Shown in pieces: positions 17,871 through 26,724 of a stretch of 64,000 bases of DNA. This DNA is from JABFWF01 sp035539135 (GTDB lineage Bacteria; Pseudomonadota; Gammaproteobacteria; Xanthomonadales; Xanthomonadaceae): the NCBI GenBank assembly GCA_035539135.1, contig DATLJD010000005.1, forward strand, positions 1-64,000, written 5' to 3'. The position numbers were made by a program, and so were the translations under genes. Each line of letters opens with the position of its first letter. Within the stretch, counting starts at the first letter, position 1. Below the pieces are notes generated by a model. The model was given only the letters and a program-made list of their open reading frames with translations. It searched no databases and was not told where the DNA came from.

Positions 17871-19543
17871 AGCCCGTCCTGCGCGCCGCCCGCATCGGCC
17901 GCGTGCTGCTGCGCTACCGGCTGGACGCGCTGCTCGACGGCACCGCCGCCGAGCGCTGGCTGAAGCTGATGCGGCCGTTCGTGCCGCGCGCGCCGCAGGA
18001 GATCGCCGCGCAGTCGCGCGGCGCGCGGCTGCGGCTGGCGCTGCAGGAACTCGGGCCGATCTTCGTCAAGTTCGGACAGATCCTCTCGACCCGCCGCGAC
18101 CTCGTCCCGCCCGACGTCGCCGAAGAGCTAGCGCTGCTGCAGGACCGGGTCGCGCCCTTCGACGGCGACGCCGCCCGGCGGATCGTCGAGCAGGCGCTGG
18201 GGCGTCCGGTCGCCGCCGCGTTCGCGTCGTTCGACACCACGCCGCTCGCGTCCGCGTCGATCGCGCAGGTGCACGCGGCGACCCTGCCGGCGGTGGACGG
18301 CGGCGCGCCACGCGAAGTGGTGGTGAAGGTGCTGCGGCCCGGCATCGAGGCGCAGATCGCGGCCGACATCGCGCTGCTGAAGTCGGTCGCCGCGCTGGTC
18401 GAGCGCACCCATCCGTCCGCCGACAAGATCCGCCCGCGCGCGATCGTCGCCGAGATCGAGAACACCCTGGCCGCCGAGCTCGACCTGCAGCGCGAGGGCG
18501 CCAACGCCAGCGTGCTGCGCCGCTTCTGGCTGGATTCGCCCGACCTGTACGTGCCCGAGGTGATCTGGTCGCACACCGGCGAGCGCGCGCTGACCATGGA
18601 GCGCGTGCACGGCATCCCGTCCGACGACATCGCCGCGCTCGACGCCGCCGGCATCGACCGCAAGGCGCTCGCGGCGAAGGGCGTGCGGGTGTTCTACACC
18701 CAGGTGTTCCGCGACAACTTCTTCCACGCCGACGCCCACGCCGGCAACATCTGGGTGGACGCCGATCCCGCGCGCAAGGCCGACCCGCGCTTCATCGCGC
18801 TCGACTTCGGGATCATGGGCCAGCTCTCCGACGAGGACCAGTTCTACCTCGCCGAGAACTTCATGGCGATCTTCCACCGCGACTACCGCCGCATCGCCGA
18901 ACTGCACGTGCAGGCCGGCTGGATGCCCGCGCACATCCGCATCGACGAGCTGGAGGCGGCCGCGCGCGCGGTGTGCGAACCGTACTTCACCCGCCCGCTG
19001 TCGGAGATCTCGCTGGCGGAGGTGCTGCTCAAGCTGTTCCGCACCGCGCAGCGCTACGAGCTGACCCTGCAGCCGCAGCTGATCCTGCTGCAGAAGACCC
19101 TGCTCAACATCGAGGGCATCGGCCGCTTGCTGGACCCGCGCATCGACATCTGGGCGGTCGCGCGGCCGGTGCTCGAGAAGATCCTGGTCGAACGCTACAG
19201 CCCGCGCCGGCTCGCGGGCGAATTCCGCAAGCGGCTGCCGGAACTGGTCACCCAGGCGCCGGACATGCCGCGCCTGCTGCACGCCTGGCTGAGCCAGCAG
19301 GTCGAGGGCCGGCACGAGGTGCGCCTGCGCTCGGCCGACTTCGCCGAGCTCAACCGCATCCTGCGCGGCGCGCAGCGGCGGGTGATCGCGGCGATCCTCG
19401 GCACCGGCCTGCTGATCGCCGCCGCCGTGCTGTACGCGCTGGACGCCGGCGGCGCGCGCCTGCTGGGCGCGCCGGCGACGGTCTGGATCGCCGCGCTCGG
19501 CGGCCTGTGGGCGCTGCTCGCGGCCTGGCCGCGCGGGCGCTGA
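17867..19543 (+). CDS. ubiB: UbiB atypical kinase/ATPase for ubiquinone biosynthesis
   Basis: A 558-aa ABC1/ADCK-type atypical kinase. The family's KxGQ motif is KFGQILSTRRDLVPP, the Ala-rich loop is SASIAQVHA, and the catalytic region NFFHADAHAGNIWV and FIALDFGIMG is intact. The C-terminus carries two hydrophobic helices (AAILGTGLLIAAAVLYAL and WIAALGGLWALLAAW), matching the membrane anchor. UbiB uses ATP to help extract or process ubiquinone intermediates at the inner membrane. Its ATG overlaps the ubiJ stop. Confidence 0.96.
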   Translation: MKPVLRAARIGRVLLRYRLDALLDGTAAERWLKLMRPFVPRAPQEIAAQSRGARLRLALQELGPIFVKFGQILSTRRDLVPPDVAEELALLQDRVAPFDGDAARRIVEQALGRPVAAAFASFDTTPLASASIAQVHAATLPAVDGGAPREVVVKVLRPGIEAQIAADIALLKSVAALVERTHPSADKIRPRAIVAEIENTLAAELDLQREGANASVLRRFWLDSPDLYVPEVIWSHTGERALTMERVHGIPSDDIAALDAAGIDRKALAAKGVRVFYTQVFRDNFFHADAHAGNIWVDADPARKADPRFIALDFGIMGQLSDEDQFYLAENFMAIFHRDYRRIAELHVQAGWMPAHIRIDELEAAARAVCEPYFTRPLSEISLAEVLLKLFRTAQRYELTLQPQLILLQKTLLNIEGIGRLLDPRIDIWAVARPVLEKILVERYSPRRLAGEFRKRLPELVTQAPDMPRLLHAWLSQQVEGRHEVRLRSADFAELNRILRGAQRRVIAAILGTGLLIAAAVLYALDAGGARLLGAPATVWIAALGGLWALLAAWPRGR

Positions 19544-19860
19544 ATCCCTGCTCCCTCCCCGCGGAGCGAGGGAGGGCTGGGGTGGGGGTGAGTCACGCCA
19601 ACGGCCGCACCCTCACCCTCGCGCTGCGCGCTCGACCTCTCCCGCAAGCGGGAGAGGTGACAGCAGGAGCAGTGCCGGGCCAAGGCTCCGGCCGTTCCCC
19701 CTCTCCCGCCTGCGGGAGAGGGCTGGGTGAGGGCGCTTTGGCTCCGGCATCGGGAGAGGTGATCAAGCAGCGCCACGTCCGCTGCGGCCGTTCCCCCTCT
19801 CCCGCCTGCGGGAGAGGGACGGGGTGAGGGCGCTTTGCCCCGGCATCGGACAGGTGAAGA
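19544..19860. repeat. Composite REP array with duplicated ~77-bp unit
   Basis: The space between ubiB and the antiporter gene is filled with CCCTCTCCCGC/GCGGGAGAGGG hairpins. A unit of about 77 bases starting near 19685 is repeated with few changes near 19782. Within 19612-19660 lies the module CGCACCCTCACCCTCGCGCT + CTCGACCTCTCCCGCAAGCG, also seen at 40.76 kb and, inverted, at 13.33 kb. No gene is seen here. Confidence 0.85.
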
Positions 19861-19909
19861 GCCGTGACATCCCCTTGCTAGCATCGGGCAATCCGTCCCG
19901 GAGCACCGC

Positions 19910-21655
19910 TTGGAAAGCCTGCACGCGATCGACCTGACCCTGCTCGGCGGCGCCCTGCTGGTGCTGGCCGGGATCGCCTCGTCGCTGGTCGCGCGCCGTT
20001 TCGGGACCCCGCTGCTGCTGGTGTTCCTGGTGCTCGGCCTGCTGCTCGGCGAGGATGGGCCGGGCGGGATCCGCTATTCCGACACCCGCTTCACCTTCCT
20101 GGTCGGTTCGCTGGCGCTGGCGGTGATCCTGTTCGACGGCGGCCTGCGCACGCGCGCCGAGCAGGTGCGCGGCGTGGTCGCGCCGTCCCTGCTGCTGGCC
20201 AGCGTCGGCGTCGCCCTAACCGCCGGGCTGACCGCGCTGGCGGCGTCCAAGCTGCTCGACCTGCCGACGCTGCAGTCGCTGCTGCTCGGCACGATCGTGT
20301 CCTCCACCGACGCCGCCGCGGTGTTCTTCCTGCTGCGCGCCAACGGCCTGCACCTGGAGCGGCGCTCGGCCTCCACCCTCGAGCTCGAGTCCGGCAGCAA
20401 CGATCCGGCGGCGATCTTCCTCGCGCTGTCCCTCACCGCGTGGCTGGCCGGCGGCGAGCGCGGCGGGCTGGCCCTGGCGCTGCACCTGGTCCAGGTGGCG
20501 GGCGTCGGCGTCGCCGCCGGCTATTTCGGCGGCCGCGCCATCGTCTTCGCGCTCAACCGCGTCAGCCTGCCGTCGGGCCTGCACCCGTGGCTGGCGCTGG
20601 CGGGCGCGGTCGCGCTGTTCGGCATCACCGACCTGCTCGGCGGCAGCGGCTACCTCGCGGTCTACCTGGCCGGCATCGTGGTCGCCAACCGCCCGGTGCG
20701 CGCGCGCGGCGACGTGATGGCGGTGCAGGACGCGGCGACCTGGTTCGCGCAACTGGCGATGTTCCTGCTGCTCGGCCTGCTGGCGTCGCCGAGCGCGCTG
20801 CTGAAGGTGCTGTGGCCGGCGCTCGGCGTGGCCGCGTTCCTGATGCTGGTGGCGCGGCCCGTGGCGGTGGTCGCCTGCCTGTTGCCGTTCCGCTACCGCT
20901 GGCAGGAGACCGCCTTCATCAGCTGGGTCGGGTTGCGCGGCGCGGTCGGCATCTTCCTCGCGTCGATCCCGCTGCTGGCCGGGCTGCCGAACGCGCAGCT
21001 CTACTTCAACGTCGCCTTCGTCGTGGTGCTGGCGTCGCTGCTGATCCAGGGCTGGACGCTGCCGCGCGCCGCCCATCTGTTCGGGGTGGCGGTGCCGCGC
21101 GCCGACCCCAACACCCGGCGCATCCAGCTCGACCTGCCCGGCCAGCTCGAATACGAGATGGTCGGCTATCGGGTCGCGCCCGCCAGCGCGGTGTTGCGCG
21201 GCGCGCGGCTGCCCGGGCGCGTGCGGCTGGCGATGCTGGTGCGCGACGGCCGGATCCTGCTGCCGGACGCGGAAGAGGCGGCCGCCTTGGCGGCCAACGA
21301 CTACGCCTACTTCATCGCCCCCGGCGGGCAGGCGCCGCGGCTGGACTGGCTGTTCGCCGAAGGCTCCGACGCCCACGAGGCGGAGCAGGAAACCTTCGGC
21401 GTGTTCACCCTGCCGGGCGACGTGCCGCTGGGCGAGCTGGCGGCGTTCTACGGCGTGTCGATCCCGTCGCGCTTCGCCAACGCGACCGCGGCGCAACTGT
21501 TCGACGAACGCTTCGACGAGCAGCCGCAAGTCGGCGACCGGCTCGCGCTCGGCAAGAACGTGGTCCTGGTCGTGCGCGACCTGAAGGACGACCGCGTGTC
21601 GCGGGTCGGCCTGAAGTTCAGCGGCGTCGGCGAGCGCCTGCTCACTGGCCGCTAG
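19910..21655 (+). CDS. cvrA: K+/H+ antiporter, CPA1 type (CvrA/NhaP2-like)
   Basis: A 581-aa inner-membrane antiporter. About a dozen hydrophobic segments span residues ~5-390, with the family motif SSTDAAAVFFLLR and the SGSNDPAAIFLAL segment holding the ion-coupling residues. A cytoplasmic C-terminal part contains a TrkA-C-like domain and a CorC/HlyC-like end. Such proteins exchange K+ for H+ in osmotic adaptation. The start is TTG at 19910, chosen because MESLHAIDLTLLGG matches the family N-terminus and GGAG lies upstream. Its 3' end overlaps the convergent dehydrogenase gene by 14 bases. Confidence 0.88.
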   Translation: MESLHAIDLTLLGGALLVLAGIASSLVARRFGTPLLLVFLVLGLLLGEDGPGGIRYSDTRFTFLVGSLALAVILFDGGLRTRAEQVRGVVAPSLLLASVGVALTAGLTALAASKLLDLPTLQSLLLGTIVSSTDAAAVFFLLRANGLHLERRSASTLELESGSNDPAAIFLALSLTAWLAGGERGGLALALHLVQVAGVGVAAGYFGGRAIVFALNRVSLPSGLHPWLALAGAVALFGITDLLGGSGYLAVYLAGIVVANRPVRARGDVMAVQDAATWFAQLAMFLLLGLLASPSALLKVLWPALGVAAFLMLVARPVAVVACLLPFRYRWQETAFISWVGLRGAVGIFLASIPLLAGLPNAQLYFNVAFVVVLASLLIQGWTLPRAAHLFGVAVPRADPNTRRIQLDLPGQLEYEMVGYRVAPASAVLRGARLPGRVRLAMLVRDGRILLPDAEEAAALAANDYAYFIAPGGQAPRLDWLFAEGSDAHEAEQETFGVFTLPGDVPLGELAAFYGVSIPSRFANATAAQLFDERFDEQPQVGDRLALGKNVVLVVRDLKDDRVSRVGLKFSGVGERLLTGR

Positions 21656-22829
21656 GCGCCGCCTCCCACACCGCGCCGGCGGGATCGAACTCCGGCGCCT
21701 CCTGCACCGCCGCGCGCCAGCCGAAGCCGCACACCGCGAGCACGCCCTCGCAGGCCGGGTCCAGGCCGAACGCGTCCTCCAGCGCGACCTCGTTGATCGC
21801 GCCGGTGACGAACGCGCCCAGGCCCGCTTCGGTCGCAGCGAGGTACAGCGTCTGCGACAGGTGCCCGGCCTCCAGCGCGACCACCCGCCACGCCTTCGGA
21901 TGGCGGCGGTACTTCCAGAATGCGCGCGCGTAGCGCGGTGCCAGCAGCGCCAGCACTGGCGCGTCGGCGAACCAGGCCTGGCCGGCGACCGCGCGCAGGG
22001 CGAAGTCGCGCAGCGCCGCCGCGTCGCCGCGCCAGGGCAGGGCATCGAGCGCGTGCGCGAGCGGGTCGTAGCGGTACAGGCCGGGCGCGAGACCGTCCAC
22101 GCGCTGCACCAGGAGATAGGCCTCGATCGGATGCAGGCCACCGCCGGACGGGCAGTACTTCTTGACGAACACCGCGTCGTCGCCGATCCGCACCTGCGCC
22201 TGTGCGCCGAACACGCGGTGCAACAGCCGCGCGCAGGCGTCCAGCGGCAGCGCACGCGCGGTGTCGAAGTTGCGGCAGGTCGCGCGGCGCGCGAGCAGGG
22301 CGTCGAAGGCGGTCGCCGGCGGGCGCGGCAGCGCCACCCGGGCGGTGGCGTCGGCGCGTGTCGCCGTCGCCGGCGGCGGCGCACCGAGGCTGTCGCACAG
22401 CGCCTGCGCGGTGGTCAGGCCGCTGTCCTCCAGCGAACGCATCGCGTCCACGTCGCGCCAGCGGGTGAAGGCGTGCAGGGTCGCGGCGAGCGGATGCCAG
22501 TGGCTGTCGCGCAGGCGCTCGTCGCGCGCGCGGTGGGCGGCGTGCGCGCGGCTCGCGCCGATCACCAGGCCCTGCTTCAGCAGGCGCCGCAACGCCGGGC
22601 GCAGCGCGGAATCGAGCGCGCGCGAGTCGCTCCAGCGGGCCGGGCTCAGCGCGCCCAGCAGTTCGCGCTCCGCGGCGTCCACCTCGATTTCCTCGCCCAG
22701 GTGCGGCGCCAGCGCGATCCAGCGCGTGGTCCGCCGCAGGCCGTCGCCGCCGGCCAGCAGCGAGGCGAGGTCGAAGGCGCTGTCCTCGCGCGGTTCGAGC
22801 AGGAGCACGCTGCAGCGGCGGATGCGCAT
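21642..22829 (-). CDS. SagB-related putative peptide-maturation dehydrogenase
   Basis: A 395-aa protein. Residues ~1-170 form an N-terminal domain with no clear match; residues ~175-385 are a nitroreductase-fold FMN domain of the SagB type, with RRATCRNFD, CPSGGGLHPIEAYLL and LEAGHLSQTLYLAATEAGLGAF. SagB-type enzymes oxidise azolines to azoles in modified peptides. I recall a xanthomonad-specific branch (TIGR04511) described as a putative peptide-maturation dehydrogenase occurring with a cyclase and a modified-peptide family; such genes lie at 42-45 kb here. The neighbours in this part of the window are transporters, so any partnership is at a distance. Confidence 0.8.
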   Translation of the reverse strand: MRIRRCSVLLLEPREDSAFDLASLLAGGDGLRRTTRWIALAPHLGEEIEVDAAERELLGALSPARWSDSRALDSALRPALRRLLKQGLVIGASRAHAAHRARDERLRDSHWHPLAATLHAFTRWRDVDAMRSLEDSGLTTAQALCDSLGAPPPATATRADATARVALPRPPATAFDALLARRATCRNFDTARALPLDACARLLHRVFGAQAQVRIGDDAVFVKKYCPSGGGLHPIEAYLLVQRVDGLAPGLYRYDPLAHALDALPWRGDAAALRDFALRAVAGQAWFADAPVLALLAPRYARAFWKYRRHPKAWRVVALEAGHLSQTLYLAATEAGLGAFVTGAINEVALEDAFGLDPACEGVLAVCGFGWRAAVQEAPEFDPAGAVWEAAPSGQ

Positions 22830-22884
22830 CGGTCGTTCCGTGCGAAGGCGGTTGCGGCATTCTCGCCGAATGCCGCGCGCGGGC

Positions 22885-24684
22885 TCAGCCGAAACTCGGC
22901 AGCAACGGTCCGCCCAGCCACAGCCAGCGCGCCATCCACACGCTGACCACCGCGATCAGCGCGGTCAGCGGCAGGCCCACCCGCAGGAAGTCGGCGAAGC
23001 GGTACTGGCCGGGGCCGAGGATCAGCAGGTTGCCGTGGTGGCCGATCGGGGTCAGGAACGCGACCACCGCGCCCAGCGCGGTGCACACCACGAACGGCGT
23101 CGGCGGCAGGTGCAGCGATTGCGCCAGCGACACCGCGATCGGCCCGAGCAGCACCGTGGTCGCAGAGTCGGACAGGATCTGGGTCAGCAGTGCCGCCGCC
23201 GAGAACATCACCAGCAGCACCGCCAGCGGCGGCCAGTGCGCGACCACGTGCAGCAGGCCGTCGGCCAGCAACCGCGCGGTGCCGGTCTGTTCCATCGCGA
23301 TGCCGAGCGGAATCACCCCGGCGATCATCACGAAGATGCGCACGTCGATGTTGCGGTAGGCCTGGTCGACGTCGACGCAGCGGGTGGCGACCATCGCCAC
23401 CGCGCCGAGCAGGAAGGCCAGCGGCGCCGGCAGCCATTCGGTCGCCGCCGCGAGCACGGTCAGGCCGAGCACCACCAGCGCCAGCGGCGCGCGCAGGCGG
23501 CGCCGCGCCTCGCCGGCGAACGGCACCAGCATCAGGAAGCCGTGGTGGGCGGCGAGCTCGCCGAAGTGCGACGGCCGGCCCCACAGCACCAGCAGGTCGC
23601 CCTCGCGCAGGCGGGCGTCGGACAGGCGGTCGCCGAGGGTGCCGTGCTGGCGCCATAGCCCGACGATCACCGCCTGGAACTTGCGCGAGAAATCCAGCTC
23701 GCGCACCGAGCGGCCGATGAACTCCGAACCCGGCGCGACCACCGCCTGCACCAGCTCCGGTTCGCCGTCGCCGGTCAGGCGGTCGCCGAAGCGGGCGATC
23801 GCGCTGAGGTCCACCCCGGGGTCGTCGTGCAGCGACATCAGGTCGTCGGCGGCGGCCTCCACCAGCAGGATGTCGCCGGCCAGCAGCGGGCTGCCCGGGC
23901 CGAGATCGTCGCGGCGCTTGCCGTTGCGCAGCCAGCCGCGCAGGTGGAAGCGGTTGCCCAGCGTCTTCTGCAGCTCCGCCAGCGGGCGCGTGCTCCAGCG
24001 CGAGCCTTCCGGCACCACCAGTTCGGTGCGGTAGCGGTCCAGCCGCAGGTAGGCGTCGTCGCTGGCGGCGCCGCTGCGCCGCGGCAGCAGCCAGCGCGCG
24101 AACTGCATGTAGACGATCCCCATCGCGACCAGGGCGATGCCGATCGGGGTGATCGCGAAGATGCCAAGGCCCTCGCCGCCGTTGCGTTCGATCAGGTCGC
24201 TGGCGAGCAGGAACGCCGGCGCGCTGACCAGGGTCAGCGTGGTGCCGAGCGAGGCCGCCAGCGACATCGGCATCAGCAGCCGCGAGGCGGCGAGGTTGTG
24301 CTCGCGCGCGTGCCGCAGCAGCAGCGGCATCATCATCGCGGTCACCATCACGTGGTGGGTGAAGGCCGACAGCGCGGCCACCGCCGGCATCACCACCGCG
24401 ATCGCGCGCGATTCGCTGCGCCCGGCCATGCGCCCGATCCACAAGCCCAGGCGCTCGGTGACGCCGGTCGCGGCCAGGCCGCCGGAAATGACGAAGACCG
24501 CGGCGACGATGATCGCCGGCTCGCTGGCGAACCCGGACAGCGCCTGCTCCGGCCGCAGCACGTGGGTCAGCACCAGCGCCAGCAGGATCAGCATCGCGGT
24601 GACGTCGACCCGCAGCCGTTCGCTGACGAACAGGTACAGGCCTCCGGCCAGGATCAGCAGGAACAGGATCTGCGGCAGCGCCAT
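22885..24684 (-). CDS. SLC13/DASS family anion permease with TrkA-C domains
   Basis: A 599-aa membrane protein. Hydrophobic segments fill residues ~5-195 and ~390-595, and the middle soluble part (about 210-370) looks like two RCK/TrkA-C repeats, the common layout of SLC13-like anion (sulfate, dicarboxylate) transporters. Segment SDSATTVLLGPIA and the late TPIGHHGNLLILG are typical Na+/substrate-binding hairpins of the family. The substrate cannot be read. Start chosen at MALPQILFLLILAGG, the first transmembrane helix. Confidence 0.88.
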   Translation of the reverse strand: MALPQILFLLILAGGLYLFVSERLRVDVTAMLILLALVLTHVLRPEQALSGFASEPAIIVAAVFVISGGLAATGVTERLGLWIGRMAGRSESRAIAVVMPAVAALSAFTHHVMVTAMMMPLLLRHAREHNLAASRLLMPMSLAASLGTTLTLVSAPAFLLASDLIERNGGEGLGIFAITPIGIALVAMGIVYMQFARWLLPRRSGAASDDAYLRLDRYRTELVVPEGSRWSTRPLAELQKTLGNRFHLRGWLRNGKRRDDLGPGSPLLAGDILLVEAAADDLMSLHDDPGVDLSAIARFGDRLTGDGEPELVQAVVAPGSEFIGRSVRELDFSRKFQAVIVGLWRQHGTLGDRLSDARLREGDLLVLWGRPSHFGELAAHHGFLMLVPFAGEARRRLRAPLALVVLGLTVLAAATEWLPAPLAFLLGAVAMVATRCVDVDQAYRNIDVRIFVMIAGVIPLGIAMEQTGTARLLADGLLHVVAHWPPLAVLLVMFSAAALLTQILSDSATTVLLGPIAVSLAQSLHLPPTPFVVCTALGAVVAFLTPIGHHGNLLILGPGQYRFADFLRVGLPLTALIAVVSVWMARWLWLGGPLLPSFG

Positions 24685-24741
24685 GCGGGACTCGTTCCGG
24701 GAACGCGTGCGCATTCTGCGATATCCGCGTGCGATCCGCCG

Positions 24742-24774
24742 TTGACACCCCTGGCCGCCCGCTTCGCGCATACT
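24742..24774 (+). promoter_or_regulatory. Possible sigma-70 promoter for the kinase gene
   Basis: A perfect -35-like TTGACA (24742-24747) lies 55 bases before the kinase start. The best -10-like hexamer, CATACT (24769-24774), is 21 bases further, longer than the usual 16-18. Weak support only. Confidence 0.3.
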
Positions 24775-24802
24775 GGGCCCGCGCCCCCGACCACGACGCC
24801 CG

Positions 24803-25585
24803 ATGCCCGACCCCACCGGTTCGCCGTCGCCCGCTGGCACGACCGACATCCAGGCCGAACTCGCCGCCTGCCGCGCCGCCCTCGACGCGTTGCGCGCGGA
24901 GCAGGCGGTGTTCGCCCACGGCATTTCCCACGACCTGCGCGCGCCGCTGCGCAGCATCGACAGCTTCGTCGGCCTGCTCGCGCGCAACCCCAGTCTCGAC
25001 GCCGATGCGCGCGACCAGCTCGAACGCGTGCGCGCGGCCTCGCAGCGCGCGGGCAGCCTGATCGAAGGCCTGCTTGAACTCTCGCGCGCCAATCGCACCG
25101 AACTGGCGCCGGCGCCGGTGGACCTCGGCCTGCTGGCGGAAGTGCAGCTGGCCGCGCTGCAGGACGCCGAGCCGGACATCGTGCTCGATGCGGTGGTCGC
25201 GCCCGGCCTGCTCGCGCGCGGCGACGAGCGGCTGCTGCGGCAGCTGGTCGCCGCCCTGCTGGACAACGCCTGGAAGTTCTCGCGCGCCAGCGGCAAGGTC
25301 CAGGTACGGGTGGAAGGCGTGCGCGAGGGCGACCGCCTGCGGGTGTCGGTGCGCGATCACGGCTGCGGTTTCGACATGCGCTATGCTGGCAAGCTGTTCG
25401 CGCCGTTCCAGCGCCTGCACGGGCCCGACCAGGGCGCCGGGCACGGCCTCGGCCTCGCCGTCGCGCAACGCATCGCCGAGCGCCACGGTGGCCGGATCGC
25501 CGCCGAATCCGCGCCGGGCGAAGGCGCCACCTTCCACCTCGACCTGCCCGCGGCCGATGCCGACGCAGGAAGGAGCGACGGTTGA
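24803..25585 (+). CDS. Soluble sensor histidine kinase without a recognisable sensor domain
   Basis: A 260-aa histidine kinase: a short N-terminal helix (about 15-35), the phosphoacceptor motif FAHGISHDLRAPLRS, and an HATPase domain with LLDNAWKFSR, DHGCGFDM and GHGLGLAVAQRI. No PAS, GAF or membrane segment is seen, so the signal must come through partners or the short helix. The next gene, a single-domain response regulator, starts within the stop codon (TGATG), suggesting a dedicated pair of the kind seen with phytochrome-type Rcp1 regulators. Confidence 0.9.
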   Translation: MPDPTGSPSPAGTTDIQAELAACRAALDALRAEQAVFAHGISHDLRAPLRSIDSFVGLLARNPSLDADARDQLERVRAASQRAGSLIEGLLELSRANRTELAPAPVDLGLLAEVQLAALQDAEPDIVLDAVVAPGLLARGDERLLRQLVAALLDNAWKFSRASGKVQVRVEGVREGDRLRVSVRDHGCGFDMRYAGKLFAPFQRLHGPDQGAGHGLGLAVAQRIAERHGGRIAAESAPGEGATFHLDLPAADADAGRSDG

Positions 25586-26025
25586 TGGACAAGGAAATTT
25601 TGCTGGTCGAAGACAATCCAGACGACGTCGAGCTGACCCGGATCGCCTTCAAGGAAGCCAAGGTCGCCAACCAGCTGGTGGTCGCCAGCGACGGCGCCGA
25701 GGCGCTGGACTACCTGTTCGCGCGCGGCCGCTACGCCGACCGCAATCCCGACGACCTGCCTTCGATCGTGCTGCTCGACCTCAACCTGCCCAAGGTCGAC
25801 GGGCGCGAGGTGCTGCAGGCGATCCGCGCCAGCGAGAAGACCCGCAGCCTGCCGGTGGTGGTGCTGACCACCAGCACCGAACCGTTCGACGTCGAGGCCA
25901 GCTACGCGCTCGGCGTGAACAGCTACATCCAGAAGCCGGTGGACTTCGAGCGCTTCGTGTGGGCGGTCCAGCAGGTCGGCCTGTACTGGCTGGTGCTCAA
26001 CCATCCGCGCGAAGGCGGGGCCTAG
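25585..26025 (+). CDS. Single-domain response regulator (Rcp1-like)
   Basis: A 146-aa stand-alone receiver domain without an output domain. The acidic pair is in VEDNPDD, the phosphoacceptor Asp in LLDLNLP, the switch Thr in LTTST and the conserved Lys in IQKPVDF. The loop DYLFARGRYADRNPDDLP is typical of the Rcp1 subgroup. It is preceded by GGAAGGAG and coupled to the kinase. A TTG three bases upstream is in frame, but the ATG is preferred. Confidence 0.92.
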   Translation: MDKEILLVEDNPDDVELTRIAFKEAKVANQLVVASDGAEALDYLFARGRYADRNPDDLPSIVLLDLNLPKVDGREVLQAIRASEKTRSLPVVVLTTSTEPFDVEASYALGVNSYIQKPVDFERFVWAVQQVGLYWLVLNHPREGGA

Positions 26026-26049
26026 CCCCGACGGCGTCGCGCCGGCGCT

Positions 26050-26130
26050 GTTCATTCCTGAAACATCTCACGTGGCGTCCACGCTGCTGTCCGGCAGCTG
26101 AGCGCCCGCCGGCGTTTCAGCGCTGAAACG
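26050..26130. promoter_or_regulatory. Putative activator-binding dyads upstream of the fap-like operon
   Basis: A perfect 18-bp palindrome, CGTTTCAGCGCTGAAACG (26113-26130), lies about 90 bases upstream of the sigma-54 promoter, and a partial copy, GTTCATTCCTGAAAC, lies at 26050-26064. The spacing is typical of enhancer sites for a sigma-54 activator. The convergent activator gene at 31051 is the obvious candidate; this pairing is inference. Confidence 0.6.
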
Positions 26131-26203
26131 TTTTTCCGGTGAAAGCGGCGCGAAGGCCGCCAAGAACCGAGAAATCCCCCGCCAAATCAGGCGTTTCGTG
26201 AGT

Positions 26204-26218
26204 TGGCACGATACTCGC
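26204..26218 (+). promoter_or_regulatory. Sigma-54 (-24/-12) promoter of the fap-like operon
   Basis: TGGCACGATACTCGC matches the consensus TGGCAC-N5-TTGC with one change, and GG and GC are spaced exactly 10 bases apart. It lies 48 bases before the first start codon of the operon. It is the best -24/-12 element I found in the window. Confidence 0.8.
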
Positions 26219-26265
26219 GTGAGGCTCGGCCCCCGCCGTTCGTCCGGCGGCCGCCCGGAGCCACG

Positions 26266-26724
26266 ATGCCGCGCCTGTCCCCTCCCCGACTCCTTGCCTG
26301 CGCCTGCGGCCTCGTCCCCGCGCTGGCCGCCGGCGCGGCGCTGGCGCAGGATCCGGCGCCGCCGGGCGACCCCACCCTGGTCGTCACCCGCACGGTGCAC
26401 CCGCGCGTCGCCTACCGCGGCCTGCCCGCGTCCGACAACCCGGTCGCCGCGCAGGCGACGCTGTTTCCGGCGCAGGCATTCGCCGGGACCATCGGCGCGA
26501 CCCTGGTCGATGACGACGCGCTTGCGCAGCGCGGCTCGGCCGGACTCGCCCAGGGCGCGGCGCTCGCCCCGCTGACCAGCGGCACGGCCCTGCAGCCGGT
26601 GCTGTCGACCACCGCCGACCTGCGCGTGCCGCTCGCCGGCGCGCACGGGCGGGTGGTCGGCCTCGGCCAGTTCCTGACCCGCAGCCTGCTGCTGGGCACC
26701 GGCATGCCGAGGCAGCGTCCGTGA
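26266..26724 (+). CDS. Secreted first protein of the fap-like operon (FapA position)
   Basis: A 152-aa protein with a cleavable signal peptide (about 1-28, ending GAALAQDP). The mature part is low in distinctive features; it contains LVDDDALAQRG, a DDxxLxxxRG-like motif that recurs in the FapE-position protein (LVDDATLAAQRG). It occupies the fapA position, and FapA in Pseudomonas affects fibre composition, but sequence similarity is not evident to me. ATG preceded by CCGGAG; the next gene starts with GTG overlapping this stop. Confidence 0.65.
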   Translation: MPRLSPPRLLACACGLVPALAAGAALAQDPAPPGDPTLVVTRTVHPRVAYRGLPASDNPVAAQATLFPAQAFAGTIGATLVDDDALAQRGSAGLAQGAALAPLTSGTALQPVLSTTADLRVPLAGAHGRVVGLGQFLTRSLLLGTGMPRQRP

